Source: Amoebidium appalachense (taxonomy: Eukaryota; Ichthyosporea). From it: DNA of 64,000 nucleotides. The notes under the pieces were generated by a model that was not told where the DNA came from, ran no database searches, and saw nothing but the letters and a program-made list of their open reading frames with translations. The stretch lies in the NCBI GenBank assembly GCA_963693365.1, contig CAVNZM010000005.1, forward strand, positions 1,798,001-1,862,000, in the 5' to 3' direction. A program made the translations under genes and the position numbers. This document shows, piece by piece, positions 1 to 26,878 of this stretch; positions within the stretch are counted from its first letter, which is position 1, and each line of letters starts with the position of its first letter.

Positions 1-123
1 TTCGGCTGCCAACGCGTGCCTGCCAGATTCATACACGCACATGTGCACACACACATGCACACCCAGACCCACACATACACACAGGCACATACACAGGCAC
101 ACGCACTCACACTCATAACATAC

Positions 124-208
<85 letters not shown>

Positions 209-313
209 CACACACACACACACGCACACGCACGGAAGCACGCTCGCGCACACACACACACAACTACACACCCACCCACCCACCCACCCACCCACACACA
301 CAACCGCGCACAG

Positions 314-12947
<12,634 letters not shown>

Positions 12948-13306
12948 AGTGCAGTGTTTTCCGTCTTAGTCTTACACGACAAGATAACGACACATACGTA
13001 TTATACACACACGATTACTACGTGCACAAAAACATGCACACACACACAAACACTGGAAGCACACGCATATCTGTGCTTTTGTCTATCGTGGTTCAACCTA
13101 TCGCTTTTTTTTGAATGCTGTTCTGCTAGATTTTAACATTGGCTCTTCCACCACATCGGCTTTGCTATTTGTATCACTCTTTCAAATGCTATTTTGAACG
13201 TAGGTAACAGTGTAGAATGGTGGTTTGGTAGTGGTTGTGGGTTTCTGTGGGGGTGTACATGCGTTTTTGTGTGTGTTTGTGTGTGTGTGTGTGCACTGAG
13301 AGAGGG

Positions 13307-13337
<31 letters not shown>

Positions 13338-14635
13338 AGGGGGGGAGGGGGGGGAGGGGGTAGTAGGACGAGAATTTTGGAGGTACCCTGTCAACTAATC
13401 GGTACGGAATGTAGTAGGCATCCTTTCGAACCAAATGGGGCATACGTACGAAGGTTTAAACGTGCACTATATGTAATGAAAATGGCATGGGGTCGGCTAG
13501 TACTAGTATTCAATAGGTGGGGAACTTATGGACCTACTTGGAATGGATCGATATTACTACTCCGGCAGATCAGGCCAGTAAAGATACAAAGGATATCTTG
13601 TATATACCAGCAGGTGCTTATTAGCCGCTATTTTGCTAACTGTATTGTTAACTAAGTTTAGAGGGCTGAATCACGAAACACAGCTCATCGGATCCGTGTT
13701 GTACACACATACATAAATAAATATACGATAGACACCTCTCTAGAAATTCATGTTTGCTCGGCACGTGATGTTTGCTCGGCACGTGATGTCCATGATCACA
13801 TGGGCAAGGTAAACATGCAGCCCATGGGCAGCCATTGAATGTTATACGTACGATGAGCTGGGATGTCCTAACTGTACGCAGCTAGCCATCGCTCAAAGTA
13901 CCTATGTAGACTACGGGCCTAATCCCATTCCTTTGGTGTTTGGCAGCTGGACTTTTGGATGGTTGGGGGTACATACCGGTATTGTAAAGCCGGCCTTGGT
14001 TAAAAAAAAAAAACACCGAGAACGGTGAGCCTCGGCCCACCTTTTCTTTTTCGGCAATAGAAGAATTCTTAAAGATGTTTTTAATATTTGATGACTGGCT
14101 CCAAGATATTAGCAAGTTGTTTTAAAAATTTGCAGCGTGTTTTTAGTTGTTGTGTCATGCATGTAGATTTCCTAATCCATTTGCCGTTTCTTACGTCACG
14201 AGTGCGCCAGTCACAGGCTCAACAGAAACACGTGCACACAAAAACACACGCAACACAAGTGAAGTGCTATTGTGCACGTGTGTGAAAAGTAAGTTCCCTA
14301 AGTTCTAGATCCCTGTTATTCACACCACCGTAGCTCCACATTGAGTATGTTTGGCCACTTTTCTGTGTTGTGGCTCTCTTGCAATCATTGCGGCTGTGGT
14401 TGTGATGTTAACGAAGGGTATTTAGGGTCAAGTTTTGCATTGCACAGTGCACGGTGAAACTTTCTCCACTGGCTTAAGCGTAAAACCCCGCTGTCTTGTT
14501 TACTTTGGATACAGTAAGAATGAAGGCGTACCGCTTGTGTTGCAATTGCAGGCTGGGTAGTGGGACTTAGTGTCTGCTTATTACAAAACCTTGTTCTAAC
14601 CTGTGCCTCTCTCTTTCCTGCTTGTTGCGTTGCAG
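12948..14635. other. Interval between formin stop codon and first visible NAP1 exon
   Basis: Holds the formin 3' UTR and presumably the 5' end of the NAP1 gene. A possible polyadenylation signal AATAAA is at 13716-13721. There is a G run with interruptions (13311-13360) and a 19-bp tandem duplication near 13749-13787 (TGCTCGGCACGTGATG twice). I looked for an upstream NAP1 exon with a start codon and did not find a convincing one. Confidence 0.6.
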
Positions 14636-16615
14636 GTCAACATGCCACTGGAAGAGTACGCCCCGGACGTTCAACGCCGCCTAAAGGCGTTGAAGAACTT
14701 TAACGTACGTCTCTGTTTTGTTATCTTGCTTTGCTCCCCCCCCCCCCCCCCCCCCTCCCCCCCTTCCTCCACCGACACACCCCTCTCGGCTGCCCGCCTG
14801 CCTCAAGTTGTGTTGTTGCACTTCTTACGATGTACCACATGCTCCCCTCCCCCCCCCCCCCCCCCCCCCCTTCCCTCCCTCCCTGTCAACCCTCATGCAC
14901 TCCAGTTCCTGCTTTCCAACGGCAGCAGACACAACACGAGCAGACACTCACATGCAGCGCGTGTGCACTCCGTGAAAGCACCTGCACCAGCATTCGCGCG
15001 CGAGCACGCACATACACACAGTGCCACACACACTACACACACACACACACAGAAAGACACACCAATTTACACAAAAACACCACCGCCCTCACCTCCCTCT
15101 CCCCTCGTTCCCTCCTACCCCCCCCCCCCCTCAACCCTCTGCCTCCTCCCCCGCTCCCCCTAGTGGCACCTGCTCGTTCTTTTGGGCACACGCACGTAGA
15201 TCTCCTTGCATTGTTTCTGTCTCGTTGCTGATAGTACCTCTCGTTCTTTGTCACTTTCTCGCTGGAAACAGACTGGATGTCTGTCGCTTCACACCACCAG
15301 TCACACAGAGAGAGAGAGAGGAGGGGAAGGGGGGGGGGGGGGGGGGGGGGGGGGAGAGAGAGAGGGGGGATGGGGGAGAAGGAGAAGGGAGGGACAGAGA
15401 GAGAGAAAGAGAGGAACATAAACACACACTGATGGGGAGAGGGGGAGGGGGGGCGGGGGGACAGAGAGAGAGAGGAGAAACGAGGGGGAAGGGGTAGAGA
15501 GAGAAAGAGGGACACACACTGTACACACACACACGTGCACACAGGCAAGCAAAAACAAGAGCAAAAACACAAGCACATGCACACCCACCCACTTACACAA
15601 AGTTTTGCAGTCGTAGAGACTTTGACTTTTTAAGGCTGCTGTTCTTCTTTGTGCTTCCAGAGGGTCACAGAAAACTCATAACCAACACAGGCACGTGTGG
15701 AGTAGTCTTCTTTTACCAATTTATTACACACATGGAGGTCCCTATTCTGTCCCCCCCCCCCCTCCACCTTTTGAATCTCTCTGTATGTTGTGTTCTCCGA
15801 GCGGACGGCTGTCCCATCTTTCCGACTCCATCTTTCTGCAACATATCTGGTTATGTTTGTTTCTCTATCTTGTATGGTGTCCTGATTTTGATATGACACT
15901 GCAGAGGGAGCACCGGGCACTTGAGATGCAGTTTCACAATGAGGTGCATGAGCTCGAGAAGAAGTATCTGGCCCTCTACACCCCTCTCTATGAGAAGGTG
16001 TGTGTGTGTGTGTTTGTGTTTGTGTGTGCGCGCGCGTGTGGGTGTGTGTGTGGATGGGTGGGGGGGTGGGGGGGCCGGTGGGTGGGTGTATCTGTGTGGG
16101 TGCACCTAGAGTGTGTGCGGGTGTGTAATAAGGGGATTTGGGCAGACTCTGTGTGTGTCTGAGCTACTTCGGTTTGTTGGTGTGAGTGCTCAAATGCTGC
16201 AGAGAGAGGGAAGGTTATGTTGGCGTGTATTGGTTTGTGCGGGGGTGGAGGGGCATGTTAGAGCTCCCTCTTGAAGGAAGTTAGGCCTCGGAGCGAGGTT
16301 CTCACTGAAGGGTTGCCTGTGGTTTGGGATGGCTTCGGTTTCCTCCATGCATGTACTATCGTCTACGTCGTTGCTGTCTCGTCATGACATTCCTGGGTAC
16401 AGGAAGTGCTGTTTTTAGTTGCAATCCTCCCCCCCACTCCCCCACCCTGCCCCTGCCACATAAAAAATGACCCTCTCCCTGGCCCCCCGCCCTCCTTCCC
16501 GCCCCCCGCGGGAGACCACTGCCACCACCATCGTTCTGCGCTATGGTAACGGAGCATCGCTCTTTCTATTTTGTTGTTTTGCAAATGTTTGCATTTCTCA
16601 CTGTGTAGAAATGTT

Positions 16616-16651
<36 letters not shown>

Positions 16652-16692
16652 CCCCGCCCGCCCCGCCCGCCCGCCCCTTACCTTTACCAACA

Positions 16693-16731
<39 letters not shown>

Positions 16732-17833
16732 TCATTAGCGCACGGAGATTGTCAGCGGCAAGCGTGAGCCCACGGAGCCCGAGTCTGCCTACGACAGTGC
16801 GGATGAGTACGAAAATGAGGAGGAGAGGGACATGGTGCACCAGATGAGGGTGCGTGGGAGGGAGTGTGGATTGGGAGGAATTTTCTCGTTTTTATTTTAT
16901 TTTCCTTTTTTTTTTTTTTTTTTTTTTTTTTGTGACTTTATTGTTTGCAGGTGTGTGGTTGTGAAGGCGTGTGGGTTTAGTGGTTCGTGGGTATGAAGGT
17001 CTGTGTGGTCGTGAGTGAATGTGTATTTGTGAAGATTGGGGGTATGTGTGTGGTGGTGGTGGTGGTTTGGGGGGGGGGGGGGGGGGGGGGGGATGAGGTT
17101 GAAGCTGTGTGCGTGTGAGTGTTGGTTGGGCGGATGTCCGTCATAGAAACGGCTTGGTCTCCTCCCCCCTCCCCCCCCCCCCCCCCTCCCCCCTTCCCTC
17201 CTCCGGCCCCACCTTGCAGGATGAGTTGAGAATGCGGGGGTGGAGAACCCGGGGGGGGAGAGAGGGGGGGGGGGGAGGTATGTATTCTATTAAAAGCTCT
17301 TGGTTTCTCAACCTGACACAAGAGAGGGAAGGAGCGTCTCTGTGGGAGTGTGTGGTGTGGGTGTGCTTTTTTTCCGGGGGGGAGGGGGGATATGTGGTTC
17401 CCCTGATCGATTATTGGCCTGGTGTGTGTGAGAGGCATAATCGTTTCGTGTGCCAGTAAACCAATGCTCATCACGGGTCATCATGCAGAAAAACCTGACG
17501 TTGGAGCAGCAGAAGCCCGCCGACAAAGGTTTGCCCTTCTCCCCCCCCCTCCCGGATTGATGTGTGTGCTCTGCGATCTGCTTTGTTTTTCCGTCATTAC
17601 TATCAGAACTGAAAGGGAAGGGGGGGAGGGGAAGGGGGAGAGGCGTCGGACTTAAGATCTTAGATGTCAGATTTGGTTGTGGATGTGGTGCAGATATGTC
17701 TGAAAGGGAGACGTCGAGACGGTTGTGTGTGTGTGTGTGTGTGTGTACGTGTGTGTATACGTGTGTGGTTGGTTGGTGATGGTGGTGGTGGTGGTGTACG
17801 CGCGCTCGCGAGTGTGTGTGTGTGTGTGTGTGT

Positions 17834-17892
<59 letters not shown>

Positions 17893-18886
17893 AGTAGGTT
17901 GGTAGAGACGGAGCGAACGATATGGAAGTGAGGAGACAATTTTTATCAGAGGGAGACAGGCAAGTAAGTTATCTCTGGGGAGAGGGGGGAAACTCACGAC
18001 GGATTGTGAGGGGGAATGTTTTTGGCTTTGTAAGGGTACCACATTGTTTGGTTGAGCAACAGAGATACAAGGAAAGGGACGGAAAGAGTGGCTTTGTGGA
18101 GTAGGTTGATGAGAAGTTAGAATGAAGTAACTAGTGATTCTACCCTCGGCTGCACACATAAACGTAAGAAAGCATGCGTTGTGGTAGGTCTGGCAGGGAG
18201 TTAAAAGTTCTGTCTTTTTTCATGAAAGAACATGTGCATCCCTCATCTTATCTAAGAACATGTGCATCCCCCACATTATTAAAGAACATGGTGCATCCCT
18301 CACATTATTAAAGAACATGGTGCATCCCTCACATTATATATAAGAACATTTGTGCATCCCTTACATTATTAAAGAACATGGTGCATCCCTCACATTATGG
18401 AAGAACATGTGCATCCGTCACACTATTAAAGAACATGGTGCATCCCTCACATTATGGAAGAACATGGTGCATCCCTCACATTATCGAAGAACATGGTGCA
18501 TCCCTCACATTATGGAAGACATAATATACATGGTGCATCCCTCACATTATTTAAGAACATGTGCATCCCTCACATCATGAAACAACATTAATATCCCTCA
18601 CATTATATATAAGAACAAGTGCATCCCTCACATTATATATAAGAACATTTGCATCCCTCACATTATTAGACTTGTTCATCCCTCACATTATTAAAGAACA
18701 TGTGCATCCCCGTTTTTAGGTGCCAAGGGTGTACCCGGGTTCTGGCTGCAGACCTTCCAGAACTACACCCGGCTGTCAGCCGAGATCAAAGACTACGACG
18801 AGCCAGTGCTCAGGCACCTCGTTGATGTCAGGCAGAGCTACCTCGAGGATGGCAAGCACGTCTGTGCCCCCCTCCCCCCTCCCCCC

Positions 18887-18921
<35 letters not shown>

Positions 18922-19455
18922 ATCCTCCTTCTCCTCCCTTCTCCCCCCTCTTCCGTCAGATACCTCCTCTTTTTTCACTGCCATCCGCCCCTGCCCACCA
19001 CAACCACCGTTCCCACCCTGTGAGGGTGTGCCTTCTTTCTTGGTTCTTTGTGTTTTTGAACTTAGAATGAGGAAGAATTGGGGCTGAGGCGCAATAAGGA
19101 GGGCGGGGGCGGGGGCAGAGGGGGGGGGTCGAGGGGGTGAGGTAAAGACGACACCATGAGGTACAGGTTTTGGGACAACATTTTCATTTGTGAAAGGGTT
19201 TGAGAGTATTCAGGACTCTTGGTAGCTTCGCACGATGTTATGCAGCCCTTTTCCTTTTCAAAGCACACACACAAACACGCAGACACACACCCAACACACA
19301 CTTCACCCCCTCCTCCCGTGTTCCCGTCTCCCTGCCTCAACCCACCACCATCATAACCATCACCACCACAGCAACACTTACAAGCACACACCCACACACC
19401 AGGCACCACATGCCTTTTACTTCCTCGTGCTCTGTTTTTCATTGCAAGCACTGCG

Positions 19456-19488
<33 letters not shown>

Positions 19489-20610
19489 GCGTTTTTATTA
19501 CTCTTCTAACACTAGCATTACAGGGGTTCAAGCTTGACTTTGTGTTTGAGGCCAACGAGTACTTCAGCAACACGGTGCTGTCCAAGACGTACTATTTGGA
19601 GCCTGAGAAGAACGCTGCTGAGCTGCTGTATGACCATGCAGAGGGGTACGTGTGTGTGTGTGGGGGGGGGGGGGGGAGGGGGGATTCTCCTGGGGGTCGG
19701 TGTAAGGTACAACATATAAATGGGGTTTTCGTGTGTCATCGGTCCAGACGTATTGCGTACCAATCACACAACATAGGTCCAAGGGCGCTTGCATTTGCAC
19801 ATCCACGCGCATTCTTACATTAATCCATGCTTGCGCCCAAACAGGCATGCACGCGCGCGCGCGCACACACACACACACGCAGAGACACAGACACGAGTTA
19901 TTGAGAAGGGGGTCCGTGCATTTTTCTTCTACAATATCAATGCTCTGTGCTCTATCCATTGACATAACCTAACCTTTCATCATTCTCCTCGCTTATATGA
20001 TCTGTGCAGCACCAAGATCGAGTGGAAGACAGGCAAGGATGTGACTGTGGAGACGATCAAGAAGAAGCAGCGCCATAAGTCCAGCGGTCAGGTCCGCATC
20101 ACCACCAAGACTGAGCCCAGGGACTCATTCTTCAACTTCTTCAGCCCCCCCGAGCCGAAGCCGGACGAGGCAGAGCAGGTAATAGATCCTCCCTCAGAAC
20201 ACACACGTGCACACATGCACACACGCACCACGTACACACACACACACACACACACACACCAACATCACCACGGCCTATCGCCTGCATATTCCACTACCAT
20301 CACATTCACACTTAACCAAAAAAGAAGCATCCCTCCCACCCTTCCCCGGGCGTAAGAATGGTACTGCAAGCTGGGCCTGGCCTTTGTGTTTCGTTGCATG
20401 CCACTGTACGTACCTCTTGATTCTCTGTCCCTTATATTCACATGAACTGCATTTGTTCCCTGCCGCCCATCATCTCTTCCCCCCCACCCCCCACCCTCCC
20501 CAAAATCACCACCACCACCACCACCACCACCAACATACACACACACATACACGCACACATACACAAGTACAGATGCACACTCACTCACTCACTCACTCAC
20601 TCACACATGC

Positions 20611-20686
<76 letters not shown>

Positions 20687-20811
20687 ACGAGGAGGAGGAG
20701 GAGAGGCTTGCACGTGACTATGAGCTTGGAGAGATTCTCAAGGACCGCATCATCCCCCGTGCGGTGGCATACTTCCTGGGTGAGGACCATGACTCGGAGG
20801 ACGAGGTACGG

Positions 20812-20850
<39 letters not shown>

Positions 20851-21208
20851 GGCAACCTCACATGCACACTCACACGCAAGAAGTACGCACGAATGCAATC
20901 GTACTTGAACCAGCTTGCACACATACAAAAGGCTTGCAGACAAGACCAGCACTGGCACGGGTGTGTGCACATAGTTCCTTTGTCCACTGTTATCCAAAGG
21001 CACACCGGGGGGCAGGAGGAGGGATTTTTTGGGTGTGTGAGTGTTTTGGGGGGGAGGGACTGGATGGAGGATTGCAATAGAAAAAGAGAGGGGGGGGGGG
21101 GGGGGGGAGACTGGAGGAAAGAGGGATGCGAGTACCATACTTGCAATAATACAAATAGTACGCTACACACCTTTTGCCGGTCTTCGAAGCCCCCCAACTC
21201 TCTCCCCC

Positions 21209-21253
<45 letters not shown>

Positions 21254-21719
21254 ACACACACTTACACCGCCAATACCAGAAGAGATGAGAGACACAATTG
21301 CATGTGGATTAGCTTCCTTCCGCCTTCATCTTTTTCCTTGCCGTGCTGTGTTTGCCCTTCACGTTCAGGCAGTGTTTAACCCCTTTGTGTGCAGGACATG
21401 TACGATGAAGACTATGACGAGGACATGGACGATGAGGATCTGGACGAGGATGATGATGAGGTGCGTGCCGGGCTAATCAGATGGCGGCGTGGGAACACAT
21501 GTGTGATAGATGCTTAATTAAACGCCTCTGGAGATAGTTGCAAGGATGTGTGTGTTGGCGTGCATGGTCTGTGGCCTGTCAATGACATGTGCAATATTGG
21601 GATGAAAGAGTGGCCTGTGGGTGATGCGAGCGTGTGGTTGAGTCAGAACACGGTTGGGGCTGTTGGTGGTGGGTAGATGACTGTGCGTTTGTGGGTAGGT
21701 GGGTGTGTGTGTGGTGATG

Positions 21720-21750
<31 letters not shown>

Positions 21751-21816
21751 GGGGGGGGGGGATGTGTACCATTCAGGTCAGCCACACTGACAGGTTGCAA
21801 ACAAGGCTCAGAAAGT

Positions 21817-21847
<31 letters not shown>

Positions 21848-21917
21848 GTAAACCAGCTGCTTGTATGTTTTTTCCTGTGACAAGACTGACCCATTCCACT
21901 GTCCACAGGACAACTGA
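14636..21917 (+). CDS. Nucleosome assembly protein, NAP1 family histone chaperone
   Basis: NAP1 proteins bind H2A-H2B and assist nucleosome assembly and histone transport. Exons: 14636-14704, 15905-15997, 16739-16849, 17489-17528, 18720-18859, 19524-19645, 20010-20178, 20686-20805, 21395-21460, 21909-21917; all phases match, 312 codons. Family signatures in order: VQRRLKALKNF, FHNEVHELEKKYLALYTPLY (dimerisation helix), GVPGFWLQTFQNY, YDEPVLRHLVDVR, KLDFVFEANEYFSNTVLSKTY, KKKQRHKSSGQVR (basic segment), DSFFNFFSPPEP and DRIIPRAVAYFLGE, then an Asp/Glu-only acidic tail ending in DN and stop. The first in-frame ATG is 14642, but the exon opens with two extra codons at a good acceptor and the protein lacks the usual N-terminal 70-90 residues, so an upstream exon probably exists. 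The donor at 18860 (GTCTGT) is weak but required by phase and homology. A possible polyadenylation signal is at 22503-22508. Confidence 0.92.
17844..17889 (+). repeat. 46-bp G homopolymer
   Basis: One of the longest uninterrupted G runs in the window, after a TG tract and nine T residues in the NAP1 intron following exon 17489-17528. Unlike most homopolymers near donors in this window, it is G on the sense strand. Confidence 0.9.
18222..18718 (+). repeat. 26-30 bp minisatellite in NAP1 intron
   Basis: About 17-18 degenerate units of AAGAACATGGTGCATCCCTC plus ACATTATT, differing by small indels, running right up to the acceptor of exon 18720. The last unit (CATGTGCATCCCCG) merges into the polypyrimidine tract TTTTTAG, so the array supplies the sequence where the branch point should be. 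Confidence 0.93.
20603..20684 (+). repeat. (CA)n abutting a splice acceptor in NAP1
   Basis: The CA array runs directly into the acceptor CACAG of exon 20686, so the microsatellite takes the place of a polypyrimidine tract. The same arrangement occurs at PanB-like exons 34436 and 39721. Confidence 0.93.
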
Positions 21918-23261
21918 AAGACTCTGCCCAAGCGCACAGAGACGAGGGTGACGAAGTTAAAATGGAGGACGAGCCTCAGGGTGTGGATCGGATAAAAACG
22001 GCAGTTACTGTATGAAGACGTGAAAGGTATATGCAATTGCACGCAGAGCAGGTGCCTCGGTGTTGTTATGACTGTTTCTGATATCAAAAAGACACATTCC
22101 ACACATACTGTTTATGCAAAAGTGTGTCCATGCTCATTATGATGCTTCTCTTCTCTTTTTGCCCTATGGCACCATTAAGGCATACGCAGTACGACGGTTG
22201 TGATTACAAAAGTTAGGGAGTAGTATTTTGCGTTCCAGTTTGTGTCTGGTAGCACTGGGTCTTTCCGTATTTTTGATTTCATTTCCTTTTTTTTTGTTTT
22301 GTTTTTTGTTTTTTTTTTTGTTTTTTTCTTGTCCCATCGACTTTGTCAGCCTTGCTTTATCACTCTGGCCAGTAACGTAGTCTGGCAGGTGGTACACTTC
22401 ACTAAGTGATAAGTGTTTTGTTTCTATGTACATATCAACATACACCCACAGAGACCTGTAGCAAGATTATAATACATGTATAATGGCGTTAATGCTGCTA
22501 TCAATAAAGGAAGTTCTGAAGTAACGTATGTACTGTTGTGCACCGAATACAAACCAACCAAACTCCCCCCCCCCCCCCCGGGGCCCCCCCACCACCACCA
22601 CCACCACCACCACACACACACACACACACCACTTGTTCCACCGAGGATAGGCTCTGGTCATGGTGCACACATTCGCTTTGCATGCGCGTTGGGAAAGTTT
22701 GCATTTTCAGTCCGGCATGGATGTGTGCTTTGCACAGCTTATCAATTTTCACCCCCTCCCCCCATCTGCTACTTAGTAAGGTTGGTTATGTATTATGTAG
22801 GTGGTGTGTTTGTGTGTGTTGTGGTGTCTGTTTATAGTGCTGTGTTGGTGTGTGTGGTGTAGGTATGTGTAGGTGTACAGTGTTGTTGCGGTGGTAATTT
22901 CGTTTAGAAACCCAGCTAAGCTATAGGTGCTCTGCCTAGCAGTAGTTACATCAAAAGGAGGTAAGGCCTGGGGGGGCCGTCACCACACCTCCCTAGCTAC
23001 TGAAGTTTTAGAGTGCAATTGACACACCCTAATGGACTAGCGCTAAGTCCCTGCCCCAGGCGTCCTATAAGCTATTTGCGTGCCGGGAAAACCTGATGGT
23101 TTAAACATGAATTCGAGATGTACACCATGCGTGTTGTGTGTATGTGTCTATTTTTCCCTCCGAAGCGTCTGACCACGTGCCAACTCATACCTTTAAAAGT
23201 AGAAGTAGACTTGGTCATATGGCGCTGAGGCCACAGTAGTCGCACGTGGCAGCCCCCCTCC

Positions 23262-23292
<31 letters not shown>

Positions 23293-23309
23293 ATCAGAAT
23301 AAATGTGGA

Positions 23310-23385
23310 GCAGAGGCAGGATTCGGTCCTGTGACCTCTGTAAGAGACAATCACTTCTACATAGCAGATCGAGAGTAGAGAGGTA
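23310..23385 (-). other. tRNA-like relic (possible tRNA-derived SINE head)
   Basis: On the minus strand, CAGAGGTCACAGGACCGAATC followed by CTGCCTCTGC resembles a tRNA T-arm (B-box like) with part of an acceptor stem, preceded by TGATTGTCTCTTACAG, which resembles an anticodon arm. I cannot form a full cloverleaf: the D-arm is degenerate. I therefore do not call a functional tRNA. Confidence 0.3.
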
Positions 23386-23859
23386 CACAGGAAGTGGTTT
23401 GAGATCTTAGATCCTCCGCTACCATCTGAGGATGGTCCGGCTGCTTTATATATCTGCGCGGGTGCCAGTCCGCGAATACATCGTCCAAAAGGATTACAGA
23501 TAGTCTCTCAGGATAGATCGGGATTATGTACTAGCCAATAGGAAGACAGTTATGGTTCCTGGCGTATGCGGCCCCAGGCGGTCCCCAAGTACGCGTGGGC
23601 GGGATAGGCGGGAACAGGCTAAGTACGTGACTGGGAAGAGCAGGAATTAAACAGATAGACTATCCTATCATAACACCTGTCACAGGCAATTTTTGCACCC
23701 AGTACTGGTCCCATGAGTTAGGAATTTTCGATCCCCCCCCCTCCCCCCCCCCCCCCCCCCCCCCCCCGGCCGAAGTTCCGCCTCCCCTCCTCCCCCCCCT
23801 TCCCCCCCCCTCCCCCCCATCACACATTATTTTATTTACACACACACACATTCACACAC

Positions 23860-23890
<31 letters not shown>

Positions 23891-24539
23891 AGAAGAAGAA
23901 GAAACTTTGGCAGCAGGTCCTGGTTCAGGAGCAAAGGTTCACTGAAATGGGTCACACTGAATGACCAGATATTAAATCCGAAAAAGAAGAGAAACTGAGC
24001 CTTTGAAGCAAACTGAACAAGGACATTATAAGTTAGCACACATATGAAAGAGGAGGAAATTTAAGAGGCATTAGTGAAGAGAGGCGGGGAGGAAAGAAGC
24101 ATTTTAAGAGCAAAGAAAGGAGGATATGCCCCCGGAAAGAAAAGACACAAACTAAATGCCACTAAGACACATCGGAATTCGAAACACGCATATGCATCGA
24201 TATCACAGGTGCATTGTGCTTGGCGATGTTTGTTGTGTCTCTTGTGTGTAATACTATAATACGTGTGTTGAGGTGGGTTTTTTGAACGGAGCTATAGGGG
24301 GAAAGGCAACACGACACCAACACTGGGGGTTAACGGGAACTCACTCGTTTCCCTAACCCTTTACTATCGGCTCATTGCACAGCACAGAGCGCAGGCTGAT
24401 ACACGGGAAGGTGTCTCCAGGACACGTAGGCGCACTCCATTGAATTCCTCATCCGTATATGGAGCGCCAGGCTAGCTACACGGTCACTGCACTACGGCTA
24501 CTAAGAAAATCAATATCCTTGGGAAACGTGGGGAGGAAG

Positions 24540-24569
24540 GGGTGGGGGGCCTTCCTGGGAAACGGGGGT

Positions 24570-24614
<45 letters not shown>

Positions 24615-25135
24615 GGGAGGGGAGGGGGCGTTCCTGGAGAACGGGGGGGGAGGGGGGGGGGGGGGGGAGGAGGTATTTACTACGCAACTGGAATTACAAT
24701 TGCTCGTTCATGTTCAAGCTTGCAACTGAAATTAGAAGGAACATGGAGGGGGGGGGGCTTCCTGGGGAACCGGGGGGGGAGGGGGGGGGGGAGGGGGGGG
24801 GGGAGAAGGGGGGGGGGGGGGGGGGGGGGTTATAAAGAAACTGGTAACAATTGCTTGTGCAGGTATATATTTGTGACTGAATAAGGAACATGGGGACGTG
24901 GGATGTCTAGAAATCTAAATCATTGGAATAGAACATCATTCAGATAAAAAATTTAAATCTAGTAATGAATGGGGTTGGCTTTAATGGGTGGGCGGGGGGG
25001 CGTTCCTGAGGAACCCGCGGCGGCGGGGGGGGGGGGGGGGGGGGGGGGGGGGGTATGGGGAACGGGGAGGGGGGAGGGGGGTTGGGGGGTTGCTGGGGGG
25101 GGGGGGGGTGGGGAGGGAGGACCCTTGGAGCTTCC
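24540..25135 (+). repeat. Repeated G-run segment with a TTCCTGRGGAAC motif
   Basis: Four similar blocks (about 24545, 24624, 24748 and 24990) each have a G run, then C(G/T)TCCTGRRGAAC, then another G run. Two unique flanks (near 24675 and 24830) are also alike, both containing ACAATTGCT and AAGGAACATGG. This is an old tandem duplication of about 150-230 bp that has diverged except around the short near-palindrome TTCCTGGGGAA. Confidence 0.7.
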
Positions 25136-25914
25136 AGCAGCAATAAAACCGAGTCCCTGAGTCCCTTGCATAGGTACTTTCAACCCAAAGCTTGCACGTG
25201 GTTGTTGCTGTTGCAGCTGCAGGAAGAGCCTGGTTCTTCTCTGACTTTTGTTTCGTATCAGTTTATGGGCAAGCAGAGTGTACAGAGGTGTTACTGTATG
25301 TTCTAATCAACAAACACACACAATGAGTGGGAGTTGGCCGGCTCCTGCTATCTTTACACACCTCGATTCTGAAACCATGGAAATTCTATTGCGCCTTCCG
25401 GCCACTTTGTTCGCAACCATGCATCATCTCAGCAAGGGAACCAATCATATCCCTCTTACAGCATGGTCTTAGCTCTCATCGTGCCTCTCAACTTGAAAAA
25501 AATGACATCTAATTTAAACCACAAAGAAGGCTTAGAAAATTAACATAGAAAAAAATGCCATCATCAACCTACTCATCTCAACTAGTGCACATATGTATTC
25601 AAATACATCTTTATATAAAAAACATCCTTACCTAGTAGAGCCAATCAGAACAAATCAATTAATTGTAAACAACCGAGCCTAGATGGCTCGCACTATTGGA
25701 GTAAGTCCCCACGTCGGCCACACACTGGCAGCGAAAAAGCTAGCTACAGAAACCAAAGGCAATCAATCACAGCAAAACAGGGAAGTAAAAAGGAACAACA
25801 CAATATCTCAGTGCTGTACTGTAGCCATGTGGCTAGGTGTACACAGATCTATCAGATATCTGTGCACACTTAGTAACACGGAGGAAAGGGGGTGAGGGGG
25901 AAAGGAGAGAGAGA

Positions 25915-25916
25915 GA

Positions 25917-25963
<47 letters not shown>

Positions 25964-25983
25964 GAGAAGGGAGGGGGGGGGGG

Positions 25984-26048
<65 letters not shown>

Positions 26049-26070
26049 TGTGTGTGTGAGTTGAGTGAGA

Positions 26071-26145
<75 letters not shown>

Positions 26146-26175
26146 GGGAAGGGGGGGAGGGGGAGGGGGACAGGG
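25915..26175 (+). repeat. G-run and (GA)n purine tract
   Basis: About 260 bp almost entirely of purines on the plus strand: G runs of 20-40, (GA)n at 25986-26046 and 26101-26138, with a short TGTGTGTG interruption. Long homopurine stretches can form triplex (H-DNA). Confidence 0.93.
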
Positions 26176-26552
26176 GGGGTGAGAGGGGCAGGGGGGGGAA
26201 AGAGAGGGGAAGAATGCACAAAGGGAGAGAGCACAAGCACAAGGAGGAAGGGAGGGAGAAATGTAGATGATAGTAGCACACCATCGGAGGTAGACAGATA
26301 GATGTAGTGTAACACAACGAAATACAGTAGAGTGAGTAAACAAACAAACAAACAAAAAAATCTATCACAGACTTCAAAGCTCTTGCTTTCACATGTAACT
26401 ACGTGCTTCAACCCTGAGTCGGTCAAAGACGTCATGCGTTTACATACAATAACAGGGCCTCAGTGATGCCGGGCGTCACAAGTTTGAATCACCTTTTTTG
26501 GTGCAAGAATCGGAGGGAGCAATCGGAGGGAAGAACATGGAGGAAATCACAT

Positions 26553-26878
<326 letters not shown>

